Part shown: positions 38,197 to 49,439 of the stretch, piece by piece | Layout of the letters: every line of letters begins with the position of its first letter | How positions within the stretch are numbered: position 1 is the stretch's first letter | DNA from: Epiperipatus broadwayi | Lineage: Eukaryota > Onychophora > Udeonychophora > Euonychophora > Peripatidae | DNA length: 64,000 nucleotides | Direction: 5' to 3' | NCBI GenBank assembly: GCA_028023455.1 | Contig: JAQFVV010012489.1 | Location: forward strand, 2,295,881-2,359,880 | Position numbers and translations under genes: made by a program | The notes under the pieces: generated by a model | Seen by the model: the letters and a program-made list of their open reading frames with translations, nothing else | Told to the model about the DNA's origin: nothing | Databases searched by the model: none

Positions 38197-39533
38197 TGTA
38201 CCATTTATTTATATATAAAGTACAAATTACTTTTTGATATTAGGTATTATAAAAAAAAAAAGAAAGCGAACACGATCTTTATTTTTTTTGTAGCATAATG
38301 TTTTAAAGAAAAAAAAACGTACAGTGAAAGTTTAATTTTTCTTTTTTTTTAGAAATAAGTTAACTAAAATAAATTCCATGTTGGAAAAGTGCATATTGAA
38401 TCATTGATTCAAATAGTGAAAGGAAATTTCAAAAGGCGAAAGATTGCTATCAGAAACAACTTTCTGATAGTAATTAAAAATGGCAGAAATTCTTAGCGGA
38501 AAAACAGACTTTGTAATAAGAAAAGGAGAAGAATGTAGAAGTTTATAAAGTAGAACAAAGAAAAAAAAGAACGTGCGCAGAGCTTCTAAAAAGAATCTAG
38601 GAGTATAAAAGGAGCCGACAGATTTGAAAAGGGGTCTTTTTTATCTTATTGTTCCAATAGTGCTGAGCAATTGGAAGTGCTTCATATTCTTTTAATAAAA
38701 TGTGTTCACTTAGATACAAACTGAAATCGCTCGCCATGAGTGAGTAGAACGATATCGTTTGCCGACACTTTCTCTCGGAAAAAGTCACCTAGATCGTCAT
38801 CTGGCTACCTAAATTAGATCGGAGATTCGGAAATAAAACTAAAAGAAAAACAACTACTGCGGACTACTCACTAACTGAATTGTATGTCGGGAAGATCGAT
38901 GACCTACTTAATGTCAACTTACCGGTAAGTAAATGTACATAAATTTTTTTTACATAAAGCTTTATGAATAGTGAATTGAATGGAAATGTTACCCCATAAA
39001 TTTTTCTTGGATCAGAAGATTTGCGAACTGAGAAATGAACCAAACTGTTACTACGGACAATCAGACTAAATAATTAATACTCCAATATTTGAATCAAATT
39101 ATTGAATTCATATGCACAATCTTTTCCAACGTTGTAATTTTGTCTTAATCATAAATATTGAATGCTTGACGAGTTAGAATAAATCTTTATTATTAACTTC
39201 ACTTTCATTGTACGTGTGTAAAATTAATGCTATTCTATTTAAGTTTTACCTTTAGTTATTTAACTTAGATCGTATAATTATTACCTTACGGGCTACAATA
39301 TTTGACGCAGTCTCAGTGGGTCTAACGACTCTGGCGCCCTCAAGTAGAAATAAAAAACTGGTTCTGCTCACGATTGTACTCGGTAATAATTCTAGGCCGA
39401 AGTTGATCAGGAAAAATAGCTGTGTTGAGAATTGAAATACAACTTTCTTTTTTCTTTTGATACAGCTTGATCAACTCACGCTCAAATATAAATTTGAGGC
39501 GTATAAGGGCCTAGTAATACGAAAAACGTTACA
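38197..39533 (+). mobile_element. R3 solo LTR, copy A (plus)
   Basis: A 1,337-base repeat starting TGTACCATTTATTTATATA and ending ACGTTACA, embedded in AT tracts. It has a TATA box at 38604-38612, an AATAAA signal at about 39180, CTGGCGCCCTC at about 39333 and a self-complementary TTGATCA...TGATCAA hairpin near the end. An inverted homologue lies at 45389-46763. No gag-pol region adjoins it, so it reads as a solo LTR. The exact class (probably Gypsy-like) is inferred. Confidence 0.65.
38604..38612 (+). promoter_or_regulatory. TATA box of R3 LTR copy A
   Basis: TATAAAAGG, followed about 30 bases downstream by GATTTGAAAAGGGG. It sits at the position equivalent to TATAAAAAGG in copy B. Confidence 0.6.
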
Positions 39534-39539
39534 ATATAT

Positions 39540-41745
39540 ATATGATCTCAACAAAGGCAAGTTTAAATTGCTTCAGCAGTTAAATAATTTCACATCACTT
39601 TGTGAAAGATGAACTACTTTTCAAGTTTATACCTCATGATTGCTTTTAAATAGTGATACGTTTATAACTACTATTATACTGGCACCTGACAAAGCATATT
39701 TAAATAAAGATATAATTTAAATATTTTATCTAAAAATTTCCATAGTGTCATCAATTTGGCAATGAATATGACCGATCCTCTCTCCATCATTGGTGAAAAA
39801 TATGTTTTTTGTTTTTAACCAGTATACTGATGGTTAATCTGATAATTCGGTAATTTAAAATTTTTATCCTTCGATTAATAACAGCCAAATACTCATTTAT
39901 TAATCAATACTCAATAACTTGCTGGGTCGCCTATGATATAGTTACATAGAAAAAGTAAATAAGCCTGTTTATGCACCACAAATTTTTACCTGTCAAGATT
40001 GGAATTCTAGATCGTGATAGATGAATATATTAACCACTATAAAACAAGATCCTTTAAATAAATACATTGAAACAACAACTTATTGTTAGTTAAATTTAGA
40101 AATACATTTATATATAAAAATGCAGGATTTATTTATAAAATTAAATGATGAAAATATATGCTGATATGAATATTTCCAAGAATAAAAAATATGAAATGTT
40201 TTTCCATTTGTAAGGACAGGTAGAAAATCTTTAAGATGGAGAAAACTTAGTAAATGGATGAAACTGTTCAATATTATGGACACACATGATATCCCAAATT
40301 GTTTAACAATATTCCATCAACATTTTCCTTATTTTTCTTAAGTCAGAAGTACTTAGATTTCAATAAAACACCTGGACCCTATCTTTTGAAATCCAGTAAT
40401 TACTGTCCTGAAGAAAATACAGATCTTATTAAAAGGTCAACAAATAATTTTGGATGTGTAGCCATATAAAATCAGAATCATTCACTTATTAATATTATTT
40501 GCATAATTGTTTTCTTGGAAGTCCTTACATATAGAAAAATCTGAAAGATTATATTATTATTATTATGGCAATTCAGAAAGCAATTTGGGGACCATTAGAA
40601 TGTGATAGCAAACTGACTTAGAATTAATACTCTTGATAATAGATTATACAGCAACACACATTAAAAATGATGTAAAGATTACTAATTGTAAAATTATACA
40701 ATGATTTTGAAGATTTTTTCAACAGACAATGAACGTGAGGTTAGTTAATAGAAATGGGCAAAGTAATTTATGAGGATAGGGAAGACAGAACAGAGAATTT
40801 CTTAAGGGTATGAGAGCTTCATTACAAGTTTACTAAGATGATATTTAAGCAAATGACATTCTTTATTAATTTCTAGATATTAAATATACTCTAGCTCTCA
40901 AGTTCCAAGATGCAGCAAATCAGATCAGACACACAGTTTATAGTAACAAGCATTACTAGTCAAACAAAACTTTATCTTTTCATTAAAAGTTTAAAACCAG
41001 GCATTTTTAAACTCTTTCTACTCCATGCAAATGGATTCTATTAGAACTTTATATTTACCTTAAGAATCCCTCTGCAGTCCTAAATTGTGAAAAAAAAGTC
41101 ACAGGTGAATAAAAAAATATTACAATTGTCAACAACAACAAAAAAAGACAAAACAAAAGTAAAATATATTGATGAATATGACAAATAATGTTATTAACAC
41201 TAAAATGTAAGAGGTTTAACAATGAATTCAAATTTTCATTTTACAATAACAGGGTGAAATATTGTATGATAAGATAACATTTGTTAAACATAGAAATGTG
41301 AGTTTTATTATTAAAAACAATTGATGATTTCTTTGCTAGATATATGTAGATATGCTGCAAAATTAACTTTTTTAATATTCTTGTTAGTTTTAAAAAATTC
41401 ACACTTTTTTTATTGGGCTGCAAATTTTTGGTACCACATAAATCTTCTCTCCAAATGTAGAAATAGTCCAAAACTAGTTTATCACTTTATTTAGCATTAT
41501 ATAACCAATGTCCAAAATATATAAACAATAACTGTTCTACAAGTCTAGCAAGTTAGTTTTATTATATTTTTGTGTAGTTATGTCTTAATTATAATAATTA
41601 TATGCTTTTATTTAACTTAATCTGATTTTATTCTAAATAAAATCTGGTAATTTAATTTGCACCCACTTCCCCATTTCTAGTCTAGTTAAACTATTGTATG
41701 CATATGTATTACTAATGACAATACAATTTGTTTAGAATTCCCACA
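39540..41745. other. AT-rich stretch, nothing recognised
   Basis: Minus frames at 40086 and 41241 are low-complexity. No repeat is recognised. Confidence 0.5.
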
Positions 41746-41746
41746 C

Positions 41747-41759
41747 AATTTTAGCAAAG
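41747..41759 (+). repeat. Target-site duplication, left
   Basis: AATTTTAGCAAAG, identical to 45333-45345. Confidence 0.85.
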
Positions 41760-42720
41760 TTGTATTTTTATATTGGACTATTTCCATCATCTAATATGCA
41801 TATCGAATGTCTTTAGAAAAATTTAACTTTATGTGAATATTCAAAATACATTCAACTCTTAGTAATAACACATCAAACAGGTTAGTATATGCACAATGTT
41901 TCGAGAGCTATTATTCTCCTTTCTTCTTCAGGTGTTTCTGCCCTGACCAGTGACAGTACTAGCATGGGATTTAAACATGGACCCTTAGATTATTGAGTAT
42001 TAAATTTTAAGGTAATGCTCTAACCAACAGAGACATCCTGCCAAAGGCAACAGTCTGTAAAAATTTCATATAAATATCTATGAGGTTCCTCCTGATTTCT
42101 TCACTTTTTCCTAGGAGCAAAGTTGATTAGTAGTTTCCATACATTATGTATAATCACACTAGGTTAGCTTATGGAATTTTTTGCCATTGTCATGTGGACA
42201 GCTTCTTTAAATTTTTTTTGTACCCTTTCTTCTCTATTCAATATTTTCCCAATTTAACATATGTTCATTGGCACATACATGGCCTGCTACCTTAAACACA
42301 TCTGTTTTCTGTCTTCTAATCATCAGTTTGTGTTCTTGAAAGCACTTTTAATGGGATGAATGGTCTCACCAATATAGTGTTCTTCCACATTCACGTGGTA
42401 TTTTATAGATGCAGTTTTTTTTCAGCATTTCAAGTTTAGGCTTTGTAGTTGTTAGAATTCTTCATAGGGTGGCATGGCTCTGGAAAGCTGTTCTGATGTT
42501 ATAATGATTGAAGATTTTTTTAAAATTTGTCTGCTATTTTTGAAGTGTATGGGTACACTACAGTACCAATAATTGTCTTTTCTCTTGGTGGTTCTTTTTG
42601 TTATCTATTTAACATATTTTTAATAACAGCTGATGGATAACTATTTTTCATAAGAGTTTGTTCTATATAGTTCTTTTCTTTTTCCAAATCACTGGTTTCT
42701 AAACAAACTACTTTTGCTTT

Positions 42721-42840
42721 GTTATTAAAACAGGTAAAAATTCATTATACATATTGCCACACAGCAATATGTATAGTGATTTTTTGCCCATTTTAATAAC
42801 AGTTACAAGCAAACATAAGAAATGGTGGTCATGTGATGTT
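42721..42840 (+). repeat. Family H segment at the 5' flank of the Penelope body
   Basis: It begins exactly where the inverted arm ends. GTTATTAAAACAGGTAAAAA and its near-complement CCATTTTAATAACAGTTAC face each other, followed by GGTGGTCATGTGATGTTTT. The same order occurs in family H at 17.2-18.3 kb, but here the stretch that would hold the hammerhead is deleted. Confidence 0.6.
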
Positions 42841-42842
42841 TT

Positions 42843-44880
42843 TTGCTCTGTTATGTAGTTATTCCTAAAGCTTTGCAACTAAAACCTTCAATGCACTCTC
42901 AGAGAGCTGAAATAATTACTCAGAGAGAAAGTGAAGCTCTGTTAAGAGAAAGAATAAATGATCAAAGGTTTTCTAAGTATCAAACAATGCATTCCATTAA
43001 TAATGTAGAATGTTTTCTAAAACTAAACATACTGATGAAGACTACATGAGACTTTCTCAAGCAGTAAGAAAACCATATTCTACATTATATGGAAAGATAA
43101 AAGAATGCCAAATGAAGAAACTTGCTAACCTACATGAGAATATCAAAAAATCATAATGTACCAACTTCATGTGTTAAAAATCTCAGTTCAAAACATTTAA
43201 AGATACTGAAATTTCTGATCTTGAAAGAGGATTAAACTTTGCCATAACACCATCTAATATTCCTTTATTAAATGTAATGGCAGCCACTGAGGAAGTCACT
43301 CAAAAATTGCCTTTAGAAGAAGCAGTATAATTATACTGGAGAATAAAAAGAACACTTGACAAGCAACAAAATTGAAGTCAAACATTACCTGTGGTGAAAG
43401 GAAAGCAATTAAATCTCTCAAAGTAGATAAATATATAATTATTCTTCCTGCTGACAAAGGCAATGCAATAGTTGTAATGGATGCAAACTGATTATGACAA
43501 CAAAAACTTCTCATAGCAGACCAATATAAAAAAGTGGCAAAAAATCCAATACCGAGATGCTGAAACAAAGTTACAAGTATTACCCAGAAAATATTGTAAT
43601 ACTTCACTGATTCAGAAAAAAGTAAAATAATATCATATTTCAGCAAAATTCATCATCTTTATGGTCTATCTAAAATCCATAAGGACCATGTTCCATTAAG
43701 ACCTATTGTTAGTTCTAGAGATTCACCTTGCCAAAATTTGGCAAGATTTCTTCTCAATGTTCTAAGCCCTTTGGCATACCAGACCCAGTCCCTTGTCAGG
43801 GATTTTAGACACTTTGTAGAATTAATCAAAAACATGAAAATTGAATGAACTGACTTATTGGTGAGTTTTGATGTGGAAAGTTTATTCATGAATGTACCAT
43901 GTGAAGAAGCATTGTCTATTATAAGGAAAAGATTAAATGGTGATAATAGTTTACAAACCAGAACAACTCTTCCTATTGATAGCATCTTTCAATATAACAC
44001 AGAATTCTTTCAACAAAATCAATGAATAGTTATGGGCTCACCATTGTCTTCCCTGATTAGCAATATTTACATGGAAAAACTTGAAGTCTTAGTTATAAAA
44101 AACTACTCCATATCCACCTAAAGTTTGGCTTGTAAATGATACATTTGTTGTATGTCCATATGATGAAGAACTGGTACAAACTTTCTAGAAACACATCAAC
44201 AACATATCCCCTTCAATTAAATTCACAATGGAATCAAAACAAGAAGAAAAATTTGCATTCTAAGATGTTCTTGTGACAAGACTCCCTCATGGCAAAATCA
44301 AAACTACAGTTTACCAAAAACCTAAACATACAGGAAAATACCTAGCCTATACATCCAATCACGCCAGAAACACAAAACTTGGAGTTATAATATCACTATG
44401 GAACAGAGCAAAAGAAGTTTATTCAGAAACCATTTGGAAAAAAGATAAGATCTATATAGAACAAACTCACATGAAAAATGATTATCCATCAGCTGTTCTT
44501 AAGAAAATGTTAAATAACAATAAAAAGAACAAATACATTCCAAAAACAACAGACAAATTGTATAATATCAGAATGGCTTTCCAGAACCATACAACACTAT
44601 AAGGAATTCCAACATCTATAAGGCCTAAACTAGAAATGCTGAAAAGAAAAAACTGCATCTATAAAACATCATGTGAATATGGAATAACCTATATTGGTGA
44701 GACCAGTCATCCCATTGAAAAGTGCTTGCAAGAACCCAAATTGATGATTAGAAGACAGCAAACAGATGTGGCTAAGGTAGCAGACTATGTATGTGCCAAT
44801 GAACATATGTTCAATTGGTAAAATACAAAAAATATTGGATAGAGAAAAAAGGTACAAAGAAGAAAATTTAAAGAAGTTGT
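42843..44880 (+). pseudogene. Penelope-like reverse transcriptase / GIY-YIG endonuclease
   Basis: A broken copy of the single Penelope protein, readable by joining frames by eye. In order: an N-terminal region with RESEALLRERINDQRFSKY; GLNFAITPSNIP near 43225; LPADKGNAIVVMD near 43450; YGLSKIHK near 43660, then VPLRPIVSS; VSFDVESLF near 43861; MGSPLSS near 44031; and the catalytic YVDD position, which here reads LVND (44129-44140), so one metal-binding Asp has become Asn. Then LVTRLPHGKIKTTVYQKPKH from about 44270, and the endonuclease near 44640-44880 with GITYIGETSHPIEKCL. Several stops and frameshifts make it non-functional. The order of domains matches the family. Confidence 0.85.
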
Positions 44881-45039
44881 TCACATGAAAATGGCAAAAA
44901 TTCCACAAGCCAACCTAGTGTGATTATACATAATGTATGGAAATCACTAATCAACTTTGCTCTTGGAAAAAGTGGAGAAATCAGGAGGAATTTCACAGAT
45001 AAGTATATAAAATTACTACAGACTGTTGCCTATGAAAGT

Positions 45040-45180
45040 ATGACTGTTGGTTTGTTAGAGCATTGCCTTAAAATTCAATACTCAAGAATATAAGAATCCA
45101 GGTTCGAATCCCATGTTAGTATTGTCACTGGTTAAGCCAGAAACATCTGAAAAAAGAGAGGAGAATAATACCTCTCAAAA
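45040..45180 (+). other. tRNA-like segment in the Penelope 3' end
   Basis: A box A-like TTTGTTAGAGCATTGCC (TTGGTTAGAGCAT in the inverted copy) is followed after about 40 bases by the box B-like AGGTTCGAATCCC. Both boxes recur in the inverted left arm at about 41965-42030 and, decayed, near 25.6-25.7 kb. It may be an internal Pol III promoter or a captured tRNA-derived SINE. No complete cloverleaf is evident. Confidence 0.5.
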
Positions 45181-45332
45181 CATTGTGTGTATACTAACCT
45201 GTTTGATGTGCTATAACTAACAGTTGAATGTATTTGGAATATTTAAATAAAGTTTTTCTAAAGATATTCAATACATACATTAGATGATGGAAATAGTCCA
45301 ATATAAAAAACAACTAGAACACCATTATCACA

Positions 45333-45345
45333 AATCTTCAGGAAT
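45333..45345 (+). repeat. Target-site duplication, right
   Basis: AATTTTAGCAAAG, identical to 41747-41759. Confidence 0.85.
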
Positions 45346-45388
45346 TTTAGCAAAGACTTAGCAAAAATTTTAAATTTATTTTATATAT

Positions 45389-46763
45389 TATAACGTTTTC
45401 CGTTTTGCTAGGCCTCTACATGCTAATATAAACTGCGCACGAGTTGATCAAGTTATGTCAAAAAGAAGAAAGTTGTATTTCTATTTCTAAAAAAAAACAT
45501 AGCTATATTTCCTGATCAACTCGGCCAATTAATTGTTGAGAATTATGCTATTGACAAAATCAGTTTTTAATTTATTTAATATGGGCACCAGGACCTTTTA
45601 TTCTAAAGAGTCCGCTGAAATCGTCAAGTAACATCTCACGAATAAATAAAAAAAAATACTTTTAAACTATCATACCGTAACGAGAATTATTTTTTAAGAT
45701 TATTATTCCTGGGCTTATTCAAACATATTGGCAAAGGTAAATTATGTTTTAAATCTTATTAAACTAATAATAAATTTAATAATAAAAAATAATAACTATT
45801 ATTAATAACACACAAATGAAAATTGATATTAGAAATATTTTTATTCCAATAGATTAAAAAAATATTTGAAATAAATTATTTATCAATTAAATTAGAGAGA
45901 ACACACTTAATTCAGACATGAATCAATTAATAAAAAACAATTTTACAATTACTGTTCACTTCCAAATTTCTTCTAGAAAGTTCCTTAAAAATGAATGTCT
46001 CTTGTACAAGAAAATTAATGTCTCTATAGGGATTGTTTAAACATACTTTTAGAAATTGTTTGAAAACGTTTAATTTGGTCACAATCAGGAGTAATGAAGC
46101 ATAACTTACCGGTAAGTTTAGTGAATTCAGTAGTAGATAACTATGCATAGTTTTTTGGGTAGAATGAGCTTGGCCTTTTGGTTATTATTTGATCTTGTGG
46201 TCCATTCTCCTAGTCGATCATGAAGGCTTTTCTGGTGCACATCTTCAGGCATGATGTCCGCAGAAGCTCCGGTTCACTCCGACATACCGAATTATTTCAG
46301 TGTAGAGCGATCCTGGATGTATTATTGTTATCCAGGACCGACTAGAGAAACAAATGAAACAAGACATTCTTCAAACCGGTCTCTGCCTTTTTATACTAGA
46401 GGCACAGTTTTCAGACTTCTGTGCATGCTATTATCATGGCATTTTGTGTTTATAATCTTATACAGTCTTTATCATTTTTCAATTACTAAGTTCTCATTTT
46501 TTTATCAAGTTTTTTGGCCATCTTTAATTAGCTAAAATATTTTTCTTTTAGCTTATCTTTTTTTTTACGTTTGGAATTCTTTTGGTCTCTCCAATTCTAC
46601 TTTTATTTTTAATTACAAAAAAAAATACGAAAGAATAATTTAACTTTCATTGTACGTTTTTTTTTTTTTTTAAATTATACTAAAAAAAATCTAAATTTAC
46701 TTTTATTTTTTTAGCTTTTACCAAATGCCAATATATTTGTACCGTATATAAATAAACGTTACA
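45389..46763 (-). mobile_element. R3 solo LTR, copy B (minus)
   Basis: A 1,375-base inverted homologue of 38197-39533. On the minus strand it begins TGTAACGTTTATTTATATA and ends near CGTTATA. The TATA box is at 46386-46395, and the palindrome CTTACCGGTAAG is at 46105-46116. The plus frame 46251-46535 is antisense to the LTR and is not considered a gene. No partner LTR in the same orientation lies in the window. Confidence 0.65.
46386..46395 (-). promoter_or_regulatory. TATA box of R3 LTR copy B
   Basis: TATAAAAAGG on the minus strand, the counterpart of the box at 38604. Confidence 0.6.
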
Positions 46764-46769
46764 ATATAT

Positions 46770-48250
46770 TCATTAATGCTAACAGAGTCTAATGATACCC
46801 TTTGCGATTTAAAACTGAATGATTTCTTGAAAGCATATGTAATTTGGTTCAACATTTTCAAAATATAATTTAAATTAATTGACTTCATTACATTTGATTT
46901 TGTGCATCTTAACTATATAAATATAAACTTAATTTCTCCAGTGCAACTGCTATAATTAACAAATGTGAAAATAATCAAAAAACCTGCAGACTGCAATTAC
47001 TGCAAGACCCAATACATAAAATTAAAAAATAAAAAGTAAATATATGTATATTAAAAAAATGCTTTTATTTGCATAAACACACTAATAAACTATTTCCATT
47101 ATTTCTAAAGATGAGCAGACCATGCTTTTATTTTTGTTGCATAGTTTCAAGAGAGCTGAATACATCTATAGGAGTAATAGCATATATTTAACTTTTTTTA
47201 AATATTTTTTATTTACAAATTATATTTGTTAAAAACATTATCAATCATATTCATTCTTTAAAGTGTGTATTTAACATGTGAGAGAAAATTTATTTATTAG
47301 AAGTAGAATTTAAACCAATGTCTTCATTTAGATCATAATACTATTTAAATGCTATAGTAGCTTTTGAATAGCCTACTGGAGGTCAAAGGTCCTCCCAGTA
47401 TTTCCATTCCCTACAGAAGAAAAAAGGAGAAGACATTATTTATTAGGCTTTCCAATTGCTACATGAATCTGTTTTAAGTGGTTTTTACTCTCTAATCAAA
47501 AATAGATAGATGTTTATTTGTCAACCAATATTTCATACAGGTCATTTACATAAAAAATATTCTAAAGTCTGATTGCAAAAATGTTTCATCATATTTATAT
47601 TATCATAAGAAATACAATCATGACTACAACATCATTAGACCTGTTATCCATTTAGAAATAAATACATATACTTTTTCAGTGAGATGTCTTGCTATTTTGT
47701 TGTCATGGGTTATTTCACAATCTGGAAGTAATATCCTATTGTTTAGAGTAACATCCCATTGTTTGCGAATCTAGTACAATATCCCATACTTCACCTAAAG
47801 ACAATTGTATTGTTTTTAAACAATATTTATTCAGTATCTGACATTGGATAAAACTGAGAAAAGTGGAAATATTCTCCTGTAACTCTAACCATTTTTATAA
47901 TTTTAGTGTATATTAGCTGTTTTATATGCAAAATAATGCTTTTCTTTTCAATCTATCAGCATTTTAAAATCTACCAGATGGAAATTTGTTCAATAAAGCT
48001 TTTTTTGAGATTATTGAAATAAATATTAATCACTTTCTTTGTTTCTAAATATCTTTCAGCAACATTTCTTACAACTCCAATAGTAATTCACATATCCCTA
48101 ATGTTTTAGTGTTGAACAAAACCTAAATAAAATGTAAAGACTCTATAAAATATTAATGACCAAATGGATATTGCTCAGTTAGCCATGTGACATATGAGCA
48201 TCAATGTATAAGCTCTGAACACAGACATTTTATCTCTCAAGTTTATCATA
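46770..48250. other. AT-rich stretch, nothing recognised
   Basis: No gene, RNA or repeat that I can support. Confidence 0.5.
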
Positions 48251-48254
48251 CTAT

Positions 48255-48370
48255 ATGTATATATATGTATTATAAAAACCAGTCAACATTTAGACAATCC
48301 CAATATCAATAACAATTAACATTCCCAAGGCAACCCCACCTTTATTAATGGTCTAATATACTTATACAGA
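48255..48370 (-). repeat. R2 short interspersed repeat, copy e
   Basis: Minus-strand copy with GGTGGGGTTGCCTTGGGAAT, then GGATTGTCTAAATGTTGACT and GGTTTTTATAATACA, closest to copy d. Confidence 0.6.
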
Positions 48371-48491
48371 CCCTAAAGATTGCAACATGATCAATCACAT
48401 CAATTTAAACAATATTGTCTTTCTCCATCTCACTTTTTCACTCTTTTAACTAAAACATTTAATGTGTATTGTCTTTTTTCTCTAAAAATAC

Positions 48492-48595
48492 CTCCCCCCC
48501 CCATGTGTCATAGCATCAGCCAGGAAGCGAACCTGCTAACCCAGGACAACTGCTTGTAAAACAGCCATCACTGACCTCTCAACCACCAATGCTTA
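48492..48595 (-). mobile_element. tRNA-derived SINE, subfamily B copy 2
   Basis: tRNA-like head at 48513-48592 on the minus strand, with GCAGGTTCGCTTCCTGG (B-box region) and acceptor strands GCATTGG / CTGATGC. The 3' tag TATGACACATGG is followed by a G run (C8 on the top strand). It is very close to the copy at 26.05 kb. Confidence 0.65.
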
Positions 48596-49319
48596 TACCT
48601 TTACAATTCTTATATACAGTATAAGTAAATACATATATACACATATACATTTATGTTATATGTGTTGTTTATACAAGGCAATATAACTGCACTTACTAAC
48701 TGTTTACTTTGAAAACAAATATTAGTTTCCATATAAAAATAGGTTATAGTATATCATTAAGAAATAAATAGTATAGGATTTAAGATTGAGAAATGTAATT
48801 AAATACATCTATCCAGTAACATTTTTTAAAATTATATTTCATTTTTATTGGCAGTTAATTAACATAATCCAGTCCCAGATAATATGGAAGCACATGATGC
48901 ATAGCAAGTTTTGAGAAAAAAATTCATATTGACAATTTGATTATGTTCATTGTAAATATTTTAATTATAATTCAAATTTTCAGTACATTGTTTCCTTCAA
49001 ATGCATATTTTTAGCTGTAGAAGCATGGTTATTGATATAAAGAAAGGAAGCAAAGAGCTTAAAACTTCTCTAAAAATTGTACTACATGTGGATGAAAAAC
49101 CTATCAAAACTGATATACTACTATTTGAGAGGTAAAAAAAAAATATTACCATTATAAGTTACATAAAAAAATAGAATAAAAAGAAAAAGAAAATTTAACT
49201 TATTTTGGAAATATACAAAAAAATTTAGTGAAGTTTAATAATAATCATGGTTGATTAAATAAAGTCTTAGAAGATCCATTTCTGAAGCTCCACTAATAAA
49301 TTTTGAAAGATTAAACTTT

Positions 49320-49430
49320 TTTTTCCTCCATATGTCAAAGCATCGGCCAGGAAGCGAACCCACAACAACTGTCTGAAAGCAACTGTTTGCAAGACAGCTG
49401 CGTTGACCTCTCAGCTACCAACACTTGACA
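49320..49430 (-). mobile_element. tRNA-derived SINE, subfamily B-like copy 3
   Basis: tRNA-like head at 49340-49424 on the minus strand. The 5' leader TTGTCAAG is complementary to the 3' tag TTTGACATATGG, extending the acceptor stem beyond one unpaired base. A small internal duplication (CTGTTTGCAAGACAG beside CTGTCTGAAAGC) sits at the anticodon arm. Confidence 0.6.
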
Positions 49431-49439
49431 AGGTTAAAC

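Larger units (their letters stand above)
41760..45332 (+). mobile_element. Penelope-alpha element, nearly full length
   Basis: A 3,573-base insertion flanked by a perfect 13-base target-site duplication, AATTTTAGCAAAG, at 41747-41759 and 45333-45345. It is built as an inverted copy of its own 3' end (41760-42720), a short family-H-like 5' flank (42721-42840), the coding body (about 42843-44880) and the direct 3' end (to 45332). The inverted arm pairs with about 44405-45332. Both ends include a tRNA-like segment and a terminal hairpin ending GGAAATAGTCCAATATAAAA, and the right end has about 30 extra bases. An inverted partial copy upstream is a known habit of Penelope insertions. Confidence 0.85.

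Noticed and set aside
43296-43985. Minus-strand frames of 116 and 108 codons
   Set aside because: They are shadows of the plus-strand Penelope reverse transcriptase pseudogene, whose motifs are clear on the other strand.
46251-46535. Plus-strand frame of 94 codons
   Set aside because: It is antisense to the R3 LTR copy B and spans its TATA region. The sister LTR has no matching frame.
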